Shown: positions 1 through 8,334, counted from the stretch's first letter. The stretch is 44,198 bases of DNA from an uncultured Clostridia bacterium (GCA_947624355.1 CANQKI010000007.1:1-44198), one strand, 5' to 3'. Notes: a model not told the origin generated them from the sequence alone. Program-made: numbers and translations.

Positions 1-160
1 GGCCGAAACCATCCCCATGGAGGGGCAGATTGAAACCGTCAGCCCGGCAGCAGCGGCCGCAGCCGGCACGGAGGAAGCAGCCCCTGCGCCTGCCAAGAAA
101 AAGGCAAGCCATGGAACGAAAAAACCGCCCGACGGGCAGGCGGCAGCTGACGCGAAATAA
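1..160 (+). CDS. C-terminal end of a phage structural-region protein (partial)
   Basis: An open frame enters from the left edge and ends with TAA at 158-160, giving about 53 residues. The tail is low-complexity, rich in Ala, Pro, Lys and Glu, and ends KKPPDGQAAADAK. It directly precedes a tape-measure gene, where tailed phages usually encode the major tail protein or tail-assembly chaperone, so one of those is the natural guess. No diagnostic motif is visible, and I found no convincing slippery site leading into another frame. Function is inferred from position only. Confidence 0.5.
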   Translation, partial: AETIPMEGQIETVSPAAAAAAGTEEAAPAPAKKKASHGTKKPPDGQAAADAK

Positions 161-196
161 GAAAGGGGGAAGTGTTATCGCCTCCCCCTTTTCTTT
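157..196 (+). terminator. Hairpin terminator after the first phage gene
   Basis: An A/G-rich 5' arm (GAAAGGGGG, 161-169) pairs with CCCCCTTTTC (184-193) across a 14-nt loop, with T-rich sequence in and after the 3' arm. It begins at the stop codon of the preceding gene. It could stop or attenuate transcription before the tape-measure gene. Confidence 0.5.
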
Positions 197-201
197 ACAT
201 C

Positions 202-293
202 CCGCCAACTGCCATGTTGGCGGCACACTACGCTGCCCTCCGGGCAGCTTCGCAAATAACCAACACAAAGGAGCGGCAATGCCGCTCCTTTGT
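202..293. repeat. Row of three short hairpins between phage genes
   Basis: Three palindromes follow closely: CCGCCAAC with GTTGGCGG (202-223), GCTGCCC with GGGCAGC (232-248), and a 14-bp stem, ACAAAGGAGCGGCA with its complement around a single A (265-293). The whole 161-428 gap shows no gene with a ribosome binding site and coding-like composition. The third hairpin could act as a terminator. Function is unknown. Confidence 0.55.
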
Positions 294-428
294 TATATGC
301 GCCGGGGCGCACCACGTTTCTACAAGCAGCTTGCCGGGGCGGTGCGAAGCCACGCCGAAAGGCGCAAACCCGAAATGAAGGGGGCGAGAGCATAAACGCG
401 CTGCTACGCAGCGCGGATATGCGATGAT

Positions 429-3400
429 ATGAGTGAAGGGATTAAAACCACGGTCGGCATCCAGGGGGACAAGGAATACAAGGCGGCGCTGGCGGACATC
501 AACCGCACCCTGAACGTGCTGAACACCGGCATGAAGGCCAGCCAGGCCGCATTCGGCAGCCAGGCCACGGCCATGGCCGGCATGCAGGATAAATTAAAGG
601 GCCTGAACAGCGTATACGACGCCCAGCGGCAGAAGGTGGACCTGATCGCCGCGCAGCTGGACAAGGCAAAAGCGAAATACGGCGAAAACAGCAGTCAGGC
701 CCAGCAGCTGCAGATTGCGCTGAACCGTGCCACGGCGCAGATGAACGCCACCCGGAACGAGATCACATCCACGGAAAGCGGGCTCCGGATCCTGGCGGAG
801 GCCCAGCAGGCGGCCGGGGGCGAAACGGACGCCGCCAACATGACCCTGAAAGAGGCCGAGGACATCCTGCGGAACGTGGCCGACGAATCCAAGGACCTGG
901 GAAACGCCACCCAAAAGGCCGGGAAAGCGGCCAAGGACGAGGGCCAGGCCGCGGAAAGCGCGTCCAAGGGCAACGACCGGCTGCGGGAGGCCATGGAAAA
1001 GGCGGGCAGCGTGGCCAAGGGGGCGCTGGTGGCCGGGCTGAAAGCGGCGGCGACGGCTGCCGGGGCGGTGGCCACGGCCACGGGCGGGGCCATTGTGAAA
1101 TCCTTCCAGTTTGCCCAGGACGCCGGGGAATACGCGGACAATATCCTGACCATGTCCCAGCAGACAGGGGTGGCGGCCAAGTCCCTGCAGGAATGGCAGT
1201 ACGCCGCCAATTTCATCGACGTTTCGGTGGACGACATGGCCGGGGCCATGTCCCGCCTGACGCGGACGGCGGGGGACGCGGCCAGCGGCAACAAGGCCGC
1301 CCAGAAACAGTTTTCCGACCTGGGCATCGTGATCCAGGACAGCTCCGGCCATATGCGGGACAGCGAATCCATTTTCTGGGACGTGATCGACGCCCTGGGC
1401 AATATCCCGGACGAAACCAAGCGGGACGCCGTGGCCATGGACCTGCTGGGCGAAAGCGCCCAACAGCTGAATCCGCTGATCGAGGCGGGGAGCCGGGCCT
1501 GGCGGGACATGGGCAAAGAAGCCGAAGCCATGGGCGTGGTGTTTTCGGACGAGAACCTGGAAAAAATGGGCGCGTTCGACGACAGCATGCAGCGCTTCAA
1601 GGCGACGGGCACGGCCCTGAAAAACTCCATCGGCCTGGTGATGATTCCGGCCTTCCAGGGGCTGGTGGACACGGCCACAGACAGCATGAGCAAGATCGCC
1701 ATCGCCCTGCAAAACGGCGCGACGCCGGAGGAAATGGACGCGCTGTTCAACGACCTTTTGACCACAGCCGGGGGCGCGCTTAACCAGGTGGCGGGCATGG
1801 CGCAAAAGGCCGCGCCCCTCATTGCCCAGGCCCTCACCCGGGCCATTGCCGCCCTGGGCAAAAACCTGCCCGGCATGCTGGACGCGCTGCTGCCGGCGGC
1901 CATGGGCATATTGCAGACCCTGGCGGACGCGGTGACGGAAAACATCGGGCCCATTACCGACCTGGCGACGCAGGTGCTAAGCTCCCTGGCGGATTTTCTG
2001 ATAGAAAACCTGCCCACCCTGACGGCGGCGGCGGTGCAGCTGCTGGACGGCCTGCTGGACGCCCTGCTGGAAGCCCTGCCCGAGCTGATCACGGCGGGCA
2101 TCGATATGGCGGCCCAATTGGCCGCCGGGCTGGTGCAGGCCATTCCGGACCTGATCGCCAAGCTGCCCGAAATCGTGTCCGCCATCTGGGACGGGCTGAC
2201 GGGGGTGGACTGGGGCACATTGGGCGGCGACGTGCTCACCGCCATTACGGGAGGCCTGGGCGAGCTGGGCGACAGCCTGAGCGACCTGTTCACCGGGGCC
2301 ATCGGGGCCGTGAGCGGCCTGGACTTTGCCTCCATCGGCACCACCATCAAGACCGCCGTCACCGGAATTCTGGGGGACGGCGGTTTTGTGTCCAAAGCTT
2401 TCGAGGACGCCAAAACCAATGTGGAGGGCATTGACTGGGCGGGCCTGGGCGACAACGTGGCCAAAGCGGGCAGCGCATTGGTCAACATGACGGGCGAAGC
2501 CCTGGCGGGCGGGTTCACCGCGGGCTATGCCCTGATTTCCGCTATTGACTGGGGGGCCCTGGGCACCACGGTGGGCGGCATCGCCAACGGCCTGGTGAGC
2601 CTCACCGGGGATGCGGCGGCGGCCGGATTCAAGGCGGCCCACGCGGCCATTGCGGCCATCGACTGGGAGGGCCTGGGAAACACCGTGGGCGGCATTGCCA
2701 ACGGCCTGGTGGACCTGACGGGGGACGCCGCGGCGGCCGGCTTCACGGCGGCCCACAGCCTGATCGATGCCATCGACTGGCCAGGCCTGGGCACCAAGGT
2801 GGGCAATGTGGCCAACGCCTTGATCGACGTGGGCGGCGAAGCCCTGGCCGCGCCCTTTAAGACCGCCGCAAGCGTCATCCAGGGCATCGAGTGGGGCACC
2901 ATCGGCGATTCCATCGCCAACGGGCTGAACCGGGCCTGGGGCATCGTATCCGGCCTGGGGGACGTGGCGCTGGGGTTCGGCGAAGGCGTGGTGGCCGCGA
3001 GCCAGAGCACGGTAAGCGCATTCAAAGACTGGGCCACGAATCTGTGGAAAGACGATCAGGCCAGCGACGCCAACCTGGCCGGGCAGAAAATCATCACGGA
3101 CGCGGCGGCGGGCGTGACGGCCGCGCAGCCGACCCTGGCCGCATCCGCCCAGGACGCGGCCAAAGCGCTGCTCACCGCCCTGCAGGGCGTGCTGACGGCG
3201 GAAGCCCTGCAGGCCGTGGGCCAGGGGGCCGGGGATAATGTCACCACCGGGCTGTACCTGAGCGTTACGGACGCGGAGACCGCCGGGAAAGCCCTGGCCC
3301 AGGCCGTGGTGGACGCGGCGGCCGGGATCCTGAGCGCGACGGCGGGCAGCAGCCTGGGCCAGACCTTCGGCGGCGGAGTGAAAACCGGGGCCAGCGCGTC

Positions 3401-3965
3401 CCTGCGGGCCGCCGTGACGGCAGCGCGCGCCGCCGCCGCCAATGCGGTTAGCAGCGCGGACTTCCCCGGCATCGGCCGCAACATGGCAAAGGGCATTGCC
3501 CAGGGCCTTGACGCCGGCCTGGACACCGTGCGCACGGCGGCCCGGCGCGTGGCCGCAGCGGCCCACAGCGCGGCGCAGGTCGCCCTGGACGAGCACAGCC
3601 CCAGCCGCAAAGGGATGTACCTGGGCCGGATGTACGTGCAGGGCATTGTAGAGGGCGAAGAGGACGCCGAAAACGACCTTGTCAGGGCCTCCAGGGGCCT
3701 GGCGGCGTTAATGGAGGATAATACCGTACCGGACGCAAACGGGCGAACCTGGGGCCTGGGAGCGGCCAATCCGGCCACGGTGGACTATGACCAGATGCGG
3801 CAGGCGTTTATTGACGCCATCCGGCAGACGGGCGTGGGCCACGGGGTGATGATGCTGGACAAGCACACCGTGGGCGGCACGCTGGAGCCCTACAGCAGCC
3901 AGGCGGCCAGGCAGCGGGCTACCCGGACGGCTGCCGGACGGGCCGCGGCGGTTAAAATCAGATAA
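429..3965 (+). CDS. Phage tail tape-measure protein
   Basis: The 1178-residue protein fits a tail-length tape measure, the rod that sets tail length and is ejected into the host with the DNA. Residues 1-150 are charged and predicted coiled coil, starting MSEGIKTTVGIQGDKEYKAA as in many Firmicutes siphophage tape measures. About residues 200-420 look like the globular core. Hydrophobic, Ala/Leu/Gly-rich helices fill roughly 445-590, then four exact-length 38-residue repeats (about 668-819), then another Ala-rich helical part. The C-terminus carries the usual HSPSRKGMYLGRMYVQGI-type segment near residue 1055. No good Shine-Dalgarno precedes the ATG at 429, so translation may be coupled or the start may differ. 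Downstream partners are absent from this locus. Confidence 0.88.
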   Translation: MSEGIKTTVGIQGDKEYKAALADINRTLNVLNTGMKASQAAFGSQATAMAGMQDKLKGLNSVYDAQRQKVDLIAAQLDKAKAKYGENSSQAQQLQIALNRATAQMNATRNEITSTESGLRILAEAQQAAGGETDAANMTLKEAEDILRNVADESKDLGNATQKAGKAAKDEGQAAESASKGNDRLREAMEKAGSVAKGALVAGLKAAATAAGAVATATGGAIVKSFQFAQDAGEYADNILTMSQQTGVAAKSLQEWQYAANFIDVSVDDMAGAMSRLTRTAGDAASGNKAAQKQFSDLGIVIQDSSGHMRDSESIFWDVIDALGNIPDETKRDAVAMDLLGESAQQLNPLIEAGSRAWRDMGKEAEAMGVVFSDENLEKMGAFDDSMQRFKATGTALKNSIGLVMIPAFQGLVDTATDSMSKIAIALQNGATPEEMDALFNDLLTTAGGALNQVAGMAQKAAPLIAQALTRAIAALGKNLPGMLDALLPAAMGILQTLADAVTENIGPITDLATQVLSSLADFLIENLPTLTAAAVQLLDGLLDALLEALPELITAGIDMAAQLAAGLVQAIPDLIAKLPEIVSAIWDGLTGVDWGTLGGDVLTAITGGLGELGDSLSDLFTGAIGAVSGLDFASIGTTIKTAVTGILGDGGFVSKAFEDAKTNVEGIDWAGLGDNVAKAGSALVNMTGEALAGGFTAGYALISAIDWGALGTTVGGIANGLVSLTGDAAAAGFKAAHAAIAAIDWEGLGNTVGGIANGLVDLTGDAAAAGFTAAHSLIDAIDWPGLGTKVGNVANALIDVGGEALAAPFKTAASVIQGIEWGTIGDSIANGLNRAWGIVSGLGDVALGFGEGVVAASQSTVSAFKDWATNLWKDDQASDANLAGQKIITDAAAGVTAAQPTLAASAQDAAKALLTALQGVLTAEALQAVGQGAGDNVTTGLYLSVTDAETAGKALAQAVVDAAAGILSATAGSSLGQTFGGGVKTGASASLRAAVTAARAAAANAVSSADFPGIGRNMAKGIAQGLDAGLDTVRTAARRVAAAAHSAAQVALDEHSPSRKGMYLGRMYVQGIVEGEEDAENDLVRASRGLAALMEDNTVPDANGRTWGLGAANPATVDYDQMRQAFIDAIRQTGVGHGVMMLDKHTVGGTLEPYSSQAARQRATRTAAGRAAAVKIR
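2430..2885 (+). repeat. Four tandem 114-bp repeats inside the tape-measure gene
   Basis: Units begin at 2430, 2544, 2658 and 2772, each encoding 38 residues that start I-D-W-x-x-L-G and continue with GGIANGLV and LTGDAAAAGF-like text. A partial fifth start (IEWGTIG) follows at 2886. Unit number in tape measures generally scales with tail length. Confidence 0.85.
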
Positions 3966-3978
3966 ACATGATGCAGGA

Positions 3979-4007
3979 AGGGCCTCCGGAAGGGGGCTCT
4001 TTTTTTG
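3979..4007 (+). terminator. Rho-independent terminator after the tape-measure gene
   Basis: AGGGCCT (3979-3985) pairs with GGGCTCT (3994-4000), allowing G-T pairs, and is followed by a run of eight T. It starts 14 bp after the tape-measure stop codon. The following 4010-4250 is GC-rich and shows no gene I can support. Confidence 0.65.
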
Positions 4008-4254
4008 TGCGGGCAAAATCGATTTTGGCGGAAGCGGCGCGGGTTTGATGGGGGCGGGTCACGCGGCGATGGGAAAGCGGACGAATTTTTTTCGGCGGCG
4101 CTGGGCGGGGCAGGGCATGCGCGGAGACGCGGGGCGGGGCAGGACGGGAGAAAATGCCCTCCCCCCCTGCCCGCATTTCAAACGCTTGGGGATCGCACAC
4201 CGGCAGGGGCCAGCCCTTTTCAGCGCGAGAGGTTAAAAACTTTCAGGGGGGGAT

Positions 4255-4528
4255 ATTTCATTATTACAATTAAATCGCTTGCCAGATATTACAGTTAAAT
4301 TTTTTTCTGCAATGTGCGGCTCTGCGCCTATAGATGTAGCATTATTTTTATTACAACTATTACAGAAATTACAGATAGAAATAAATGATCGTCTGAAAAA
4401 AATATGCATCGTGCAGAATATTGGGATCATTTTGGGATTATTGCGTGGAAAAAAATTTCTTTAAGCAGGAGGAAAATGTAGAGATATAAACGAAAATTAC
4501 AGTGTTTGCAATGCAAACAGTGTAATTT
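4255..4528 (+). repeat. AT-rich att-arm region with ATTACA repeats and a 35-bp near-palindrome
   Basis: ATTACA recurs many times in both simple and extended forms (ATTACAATTAAA, ATTACAGTTAAA, then three in quick succession near 4350-4378). It ends in a near-perfect palindrome at 4494-4528, whose arms AAATTACAGTGTTTGCA and TGCAAACAGTGTAATTT differ by one base pair. Repeated short sites beside a tRNA-derived core are typical of integrase arm-binding sites. That reading is inference; no gene was seen here. Confidence 0.45.
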
Positions 4529-4564
4529 AACGATAGCAAAAACCTTGTGGCGGCTGGGGTTTCT

Positions 4565-4609
4565 TTCGGGACCAAAAGGTCGTGGGTTCAAATCCCGCCA
4601 CCTCGACCA
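4565..4609 (+). other. attR: 3' fragment of a tRNA-Pro (CGG) gene
   Basis: The segment reads as the anticodon loop (TTCGGGA) through the variable loop, T-arm (GTGGGTTCAAATCCCGC), acceptor strand CACCTCG and ACCA of a tRNA-Pro. The bases 5' of the loop do not pair with the 3' anticodon stem CCAAA, and no D-arm or 5' acceptor strand exists upstream. It is therefore a fragment, not a functional tRNA. Such 3' fragments are the usual duplicated core when a phage integrates into a tRNA gene. Its flanks agree: phage-like DNA on the left, a tRNA-type terminator on the right. Confidence 0.75.
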
Positions 4610-4610
4610 T

Positions 4611-4649
4611 GAAGAACCCCGGCAGACGTAATGTCTGCCGGGGTTCTTC
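4611..4649. terminator. 17-bp perfect hairpin, displaced tRNA terminator
   Basis: GAAGAACCCCGGCAGAC pairs perfectly with its complement (4633-4649) over a 5-nt loop, one base after the CCA end of the tRNA fragment. I read it as the original terminator of the host tRNA-Pro gene, now separated from the intact tRNA by the prophage. Confidence 0.7.
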
Positions 4650-4676
4650 GCTAAAAATCCTCGGGAGGCGGCGGCA

Positions 4677-5810
4677 ATGAACGGACAAAACGGGGCGGAG
4701 CGGCCCGACGGGCTCGTTTCAAAGCTGGACCAGAAAATGCGTTTCGCGGTGCGAAAGGCCCGGGAAACGTCCTTCATCCCCTATACCACGGAAAATGGGA
4801 CCTGGAAGGAAAACGGCATCGGCTGGTGGACCAACGGGTTCTGGCCCGCGTCCATGTGGCAGATGTACCGGATGACAGGGGCCGCCCTCTACCGGGAGGA
4901 AGCGCTGCGGGCGGAAGAAATGCTGGACGAGGCCCTGCGCAATTTCAAAAATCTCGATCACGACGCGGGCTTTCTCTGGCTCATTCATTCGGGGGTGCGG
5001 TACTGCCTGGAGCGGAACCCGGACAGCTTTGACCGCACGCTCTTTGCCGCCACCACCCTGGCCGCCCGGTTCAATCCTGCGGGCAGCGGTTTCATCCGGG
5101 CCTGGAACGGGGGCGACCGGGCGGGCCTGGCCATCATCGACTGCATGATGAACCTGCCCCTGCTCTACTGGGCCAGCCATTTTACCGGCGATCCCCGCTA
5201 CCGGAACATCGCCATGCGCCACGCCGACACCACCATGCGGTACTTCGTGCGGCCGGACGGCTCGTGCAACCACATCGTCATTTTCGATCCGGAAACCGGG
5301 GAATATCTGGACAACCCCGGCGGCCAGGGATACGCTTCCGGCTCCTGCTGGTCCCGGGGGCAAGCCTGGGCCCTGTACGGCTTCACCCTGAGTTCCCTCC
5401 ACACCGGCAAGCGGGAATACCTGGATACCGCCCGGCGCACGGCGGATTTTTTCATCGCAAACCTCCCGGACGACGGCGTGCCCCGATGCGATTTCCGCCA
5501 GCCCGCCCTGCCCGATATCCGGGACAGCGCCGCCGGGGCCATTGCCTGCAGCGGGCTCATGGAGCTGGCCGGGCAATTGGACGAAAAAGAAGCGCTCCCT
5601 TATCAGGAGGCGGCGCTGCGGCTGCTCCGTGCCCTGGAAAAGGAAGCGGACTGGACAGAAAACACCCCGGCCATCCTGCAAAAGTGCACCACGGCCTACC
5701 ACGACGCGGGCGGCCGGCACATCACCATGGATTACGCCGATTATTTTTTCATCGAGGCCGTTCAGAAGCTGCGGGGGGAAAAGCTGCTTTTCTGGAAACC
5801 GTTTTATTAA
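4677..5810 (+). CDS. Glycoside hydrolase family 88, unsaturated glucuronyl hydrolase
   Basis: This cytoplasmic enzyme removes the 4,5-unsaturated uronic acid from disaccharides made by polysaccharide lyases acting on hyaluronan, chondroitin or heparin-type chains. At 377 residues it matches the usual GH88 length for a single (alpha/alpha)6 barrel. The two aspartates of the family are visible: Asp96 in NLDHDAGF and Asp155 in IIDCMMNLPLL. The substrate-site segment GQGYASGSCWSRGQAW lies near residue 215. No signal peptide is seen. GGGAGG sits 7-8 bases before the ATG. Neighbouring nagA fits a role in amino-sugar or glycosaminoglycan use. Chondroitin versus heparin preference cannot be read from this. 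Rhamnogalacturonyl hydrolases (GH105) are related but fit less well. Confidence 0.88.
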   Translation: MNGQNGAERPDGLVSKLDQKMRFAVRKARETSFIPYTTENGTWKENGIGWWTNGFWPASMWQMYRMTGAALYREEALRAEEMLDEALRNFKNLDHDAGFLWLIHSGVRYCLERNPDSFDRTLFAATTLAARFNPAGSGFIRAWNGGDRAGLAIIDCMMNLPLLYWASHFTGDPRYRNIAMRHADTTMRYFVRPDGSCNHIVIFDPETGEYLDNPGGQGYASGSCWSRGQAWALYGFTLSSLHTGKREYLDTARRTADFFIANLPDDGVPRCDFRQPALPDIRDSAAGAIACSGLMELAGQLDEKEALPYQEAALRLLRALEKEADWTENTPAILQKCTTAYHDAGGRHITMDYADYFFIEAVQKLRGEKLLFWKPFY

Positions 5811-5836
5811 AATGTCGAAAAACAGGTTTTCGCTCC

Positions 5837-7216
5837 CTATACCCTGGCGTGCACCCATCCGCCGCTTCGGAACCGAAGCCACAGAAGCAGGCTGCGCACC
5901 CCCAGATCGGCCACCATGGCCCACCACAGCCCGGCCACGCCAAAGCCCAGCACCGTGCCGAACACCCAGGCAAACACGATGCGCACGCCCCACATGGAAA
6001 TGAGGCCGTACAGGAAGGGCACCTTGGTGTCCCCCGCCCCGCGCAGGGCGCCGGACAGCACGATGGAGATGGCGTTGAAGGGCTGCTCAAAGGCGCAGAT
6101 GCGGATCAGCATGGCCCCGATGCGGCGCACCTCCGCGTCCGGAGTCAGCAGGGAAATCAGGAAGGGCGCGAACAGGAACAGCAGCACCCCCACGAAGGAC
6201 AGCAGCACCAGGCACAGGAAATTGGCCCGGCGACCGCTTTCCCAGGCATCGTCGATTTTTCCGGCCCCCAGGTTTTGCCCCACCAGCGTGGTAGCGGCCA
6301 CGGCGAACCCGTTGGCGGGCATATATCCCAGGCTTTCCACCTGAATGGACTGATTATGGGCGGCAAAGGCGGCCATGCCGGTGGTGGACACCATGCGGGC
6401 AAAGGCCATCTGCCCCAGGTTAATGGCGGCCCGCTCCAGGGCGGCGGGATAGGCGATGCGCAGCATCCGCCGGGCCACGCCCCCGTCCCATTTCGCCCGC
6501 CAGTCGATTGACAGGGCCGCCCCCTTCCGCATGGCGGAAAAAATCAGAAACAGGCCGGACAGCCCGGTAGCCATGGCGCTGGCCAGCGCCGCGCCGCCCA
6601 CCCCCATGCCCGCGCCCCACACGGGAACGGACAGGGAAAAGACGGAAATCTGCCGGGGCGCGTAAATCAGGAAGAAATTGAAAATCACGTTCAGCACGTT
6701 GCTCATGATCCCGGCGATCATGGGCGTTTTGGTATTGCCCGCCCCCCGGAGCAGCGCCCCCGTCACCATGCCGGTGTAATGGGGAATAAAGCCCAGGGCC
6801 AGCAGGCGCATATAGACCGTGGCGTCAGCGTAAATGGCGGGGTCGGCATTCATGATGCGGGGCACCAGGGGCGCGGCCAGCAGCATAAGCGCCGTCAGAA
6901 AAACGCTCAGGCACAGGGCCATGCGCACCGCCAGGCCGCCCACCCGGTCGGCCTCCTGCTTCTGCCCCGCGCCGACATACCGGGCCACCAGCGCCGTGCC
7001 GCCCACGCCCAGGGCCTGCACGATGCCCCCCAGCAGCCAGGAGGGCGACGCGTTTACCCCCACCGCCGCCGTGGCCGCCGGGCCCAGGACGCCGATCATG
7101 GCCGCATCAATAAAGGAGATCAGAATCACCGTCATGTTTTCCAGCACGCAGGGCCAGGCCAGGCGCAGCACCTGCCTGTCCGTTTCCCGGTGCCGGGACG
7201 AAAAAGCCGCGAACAT
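5837..7216 (-). CDS. MATE-family multidrug/organic cation efflux transporter
   Basis: The 459-residue integral membrane protein has about 12 predicted helices in two related halves, the normal size for MATE exporters, which use Na+ or H+ gradients to expel drugs or metabolites. The N-terminal part shows ETDRQVLRLAWPCVLENM and IDAAMIGVLGPAATAAVGV, a typical first MATE half; ALRGAGDTK near residue 390 matches the repeated motif of the second half and GALLRGAGNTKTPM that of the first. The ATG at 7216 follows AGGAGG with good spacing; longer readings upstream run through the promoter. It converges on the GH88 gene (26-bp gap). The substrate cannot be inferred. Confidence 0.9.
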   Translation of the reverse strand: MFAAFSSRHRETDRQVLRLAWPCVLENMTVILISFIDAAMIGVLGPAATAAVGVNASPSWLLGGIVQALGVGGTALVARYVGAGQKQEADRVGGLAVRMALCLSVFLTALMLLAAPLVPRIMNADPAIYADATVYMRLLALGFIPHYTGMVTGALLRGAGNTKTPMIAGIMSNVLNVIFNFFLIYAPRQISVFSLSVPVWGAGMGVGGAALASAMATGLSGLFLIFSAMRKGAALSIDWRAKWDGGVARRMLRIAYPAALERAAINLGQMAFARMVSTTGMAAFAAHNQSIQVESLGYMPANGFAVAATTLVGQNLGAGKIDDAWESGRRANFLCLVLLSFVGVLLFLFAPFLISLLTPDAEVRRIGAMLIRICAFEQPFNAISIVLSGALRGAGDTKVPFLYGLISMWGVRIVFAWVFGTVLGFGVAGLWWAMVADLGVRSLLLWLRFRSGGWVHARV

Positions 7217-7264
7217 ACGACCTCCTGCAAAAAGCGTAAAAAATCGGCAAAATCTGCCGCCAGG

Positions 7265-7293
7265 AGTATACCACAATCTTCCCGGAATCGCAA
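7265..7293 (-). promoter_or_regulatory. Promoter of the MATE gene
   Basis: On the minus strand, TTGCGA, a 17-bp spacer beginning TTCCGGG, and TATACT, about 50 bp before the start codon. It is one of five promoters here with a similar spacer. Confidence 0.7.
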
Positions 7294-7397
7294 AGGGGAA
7301 ATCGGGCCAAAATGAAGACGGAGCCCGAAGCGCAGGAGAAATTCCGGCGACGCTTCTGAACGCTCCGGGAGAGCGCGCCGGATGCGGGGCGCTCTCT

Positions 7398-7686
7398 TGC
7401 GCATTGGCTTCGCCAATGCGCATCATCCAAATGCGATTGCTCGCATTTGGATGACCTTCAGATTTTCTTGTTCGCTACGCTCACGGCCAGAAAATCTGCA
7501 AAGAAGGAAAATTTTCTTTCGGAGCGTAAACGCTCCTTCGCAAATTTTCCTCCTCGAACCGGCAAAGCCGGTTCTGCGGATTTCAGTTTTGGTATCGCTA
7601 TCCTGCCAACTTTGCACGTCTGGGCCTGCGGCCCATCCGCGCTACTTAAGCAAATTGCTTGGCTGCGTTCCGGCGTAGCTGCGCCC
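7398..7686. repeat. E element copy 1: string of hairpins with conserved loops
   Basis: This 0.3-kb gap contains consecutive hairpins: GCGCATTGGC with its complement (7399-7421), a 13-bp stem (7424-7453), a 10-bp stem CAGATTTTCT/AGAAAATCTG around the loop TGTTCGCTACGCTCACGGCC (7459-7498), a stem GGAAAATTT/AAATTTTCC with an inner GGAGCG/CGCTCC stem (7506-7550), and GAACCGGC/GCCGGTTC (7556-7574) followed by TGCGGATTTCA. Smaller palindromes follow up to 7660. The same loop and linker sequences recur at 36532-36720 with different stems. No gene is supported in 7294-7719; function unknown. Confidence 0.75.
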
Positions 7687-7719
7687 CGCCTCCACAAAAA
7701 ACTGGATAACTACGGCTTT

Positions 7720-8325
7720 TTACCCAATGGCCTTTCCGATGGCCGTGACGGCGGCGGTGAGGCCCCGGACAATGTCCGGAAGGGGCATGGAAAACACGCC
7801 GGGGGCCGCCTGTTCGGGCACGAAGGGCACATGCATGAAACCGCCCTGAACACCTCTTTTCTCCTGCGCCAGGGTGTGCAGCAGCACGTACATCACATGG
7901 TTGCACACGAAGGTGCCCGCCGTATTGGATAATCCCGCCGGGAGCCCTTCCGCCCGGATGGCCTCTGTCATGGCCCGGACAGGCAGCGTGGCAAAATACG
8001 CGGCGGGCCCATCCGGCACGATGGGCATGTCCACCGGCTGCACGCCGTCATTGTCCGGGATCCGGGCGTCGTCCACGTTAATTGCCACCCGCTCGGGGGT
8101 CAGCCCCGTGCGGCCTCCCGCCTGACCCAGGCACAATACCGCGTCCGGGCTTTCCCCGTCCAGCGCCGCCCGAAGGGTTTCCGCGCTCCGGGCGAAGGAC
8201 GTGGGCAGCAGACGCTTTACGATCCGCACGTTTTCCACCCGGTCCGGCATCCGGCATACCGCCTCCCAGGACGGATTGACCGTTTCACCCCCAAAGGGGT
8301 CAAAACCTGTCAGCAGCAGTTTCAT
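7720..8325 (-). CDS. pcp: Pyroglutamyl-peptidase I
   Basis: This cytoplasmic cysteine peptidase (family C15) removes N-terminal pyroglutamate from peptides. At 201 residues it has the usual length. The catalytic triad is visible: Glu78 in GGRTGLTPERVAIN, Cys141 in SNTAGTFVCNHVMY and His165 in GGFMHVPF. It starts MKLLLTGFDPFGG, the family signature. GAGGAGG precedes the ATG. It begins 9 bp after nagA stops on the same strand, so the two are probably co-transcribed, although their biochemical link is not obvious. Confidence 0.95.
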   Translation of the reverse strand: MKLLLTGFDPFGGETVNPSWEAVCRMPDRVENVRIVKRLLPTSFARSAETLRAALDGESPDAVLCLGQAGGRTGLTPERVAINVDDARIPDNDGVQPVDMPIVPDGPAAYFATLPVRAMTEAIRAEGLPAGLSNTAGTFVCNHVMYVLLHTLAQEKRGVQGGFMHVPFVPEQAAPGVFSMPLPDIVRGLTAAVTAIGKAIG

Positions 8326-8334
8326 AAGTCCTCC

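Larger units (their letters stand above)
1..4609 (+). mobile_element. Right end of a degenerate prophage integrated at a tRNA-Pro gene
   Basis: The stretch holds the end of one gene, a tail tape-measure gene, an AT-rich repeat-bearing segment and a tRNA 3' fragment that fits an attachment site. After the tape-measure gene only about 640 bp remain before the att site, so the distal tail, baseplate, host-receptor and lysis genes normally found downstream are missing here. I infer a defective prophage or one whose right arm was deleted. The left end, the intact tRNA and any integrase lie outside the window. Confidence 0.65.

Noticed and set aside
1-428. Programmed frameshift of a tail-assembly chaperone
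   Set aside because: The -1 frame closes at 150 and no standard slippery heptamer in the right phase was found; the +1 frame stays open but its translation looks non-coding.
4045-4236. Small plus-strand frame after the tape-measure gene
   Set aside because: No ribosome binding site and Arg/Gly-rich translation dictated by GC content.
4427-4777. Minus-strand frame across the tRNA fragment containing WRDLNPRPFGPERN
   Set aside because: This is the well-known false translation of a tRNA gene on its opposite strand.
7398-7686. CRISPR array
   Set aside because: Hairpins are irregular in size and not direct repeats separated by spacers; no cas gene is present.
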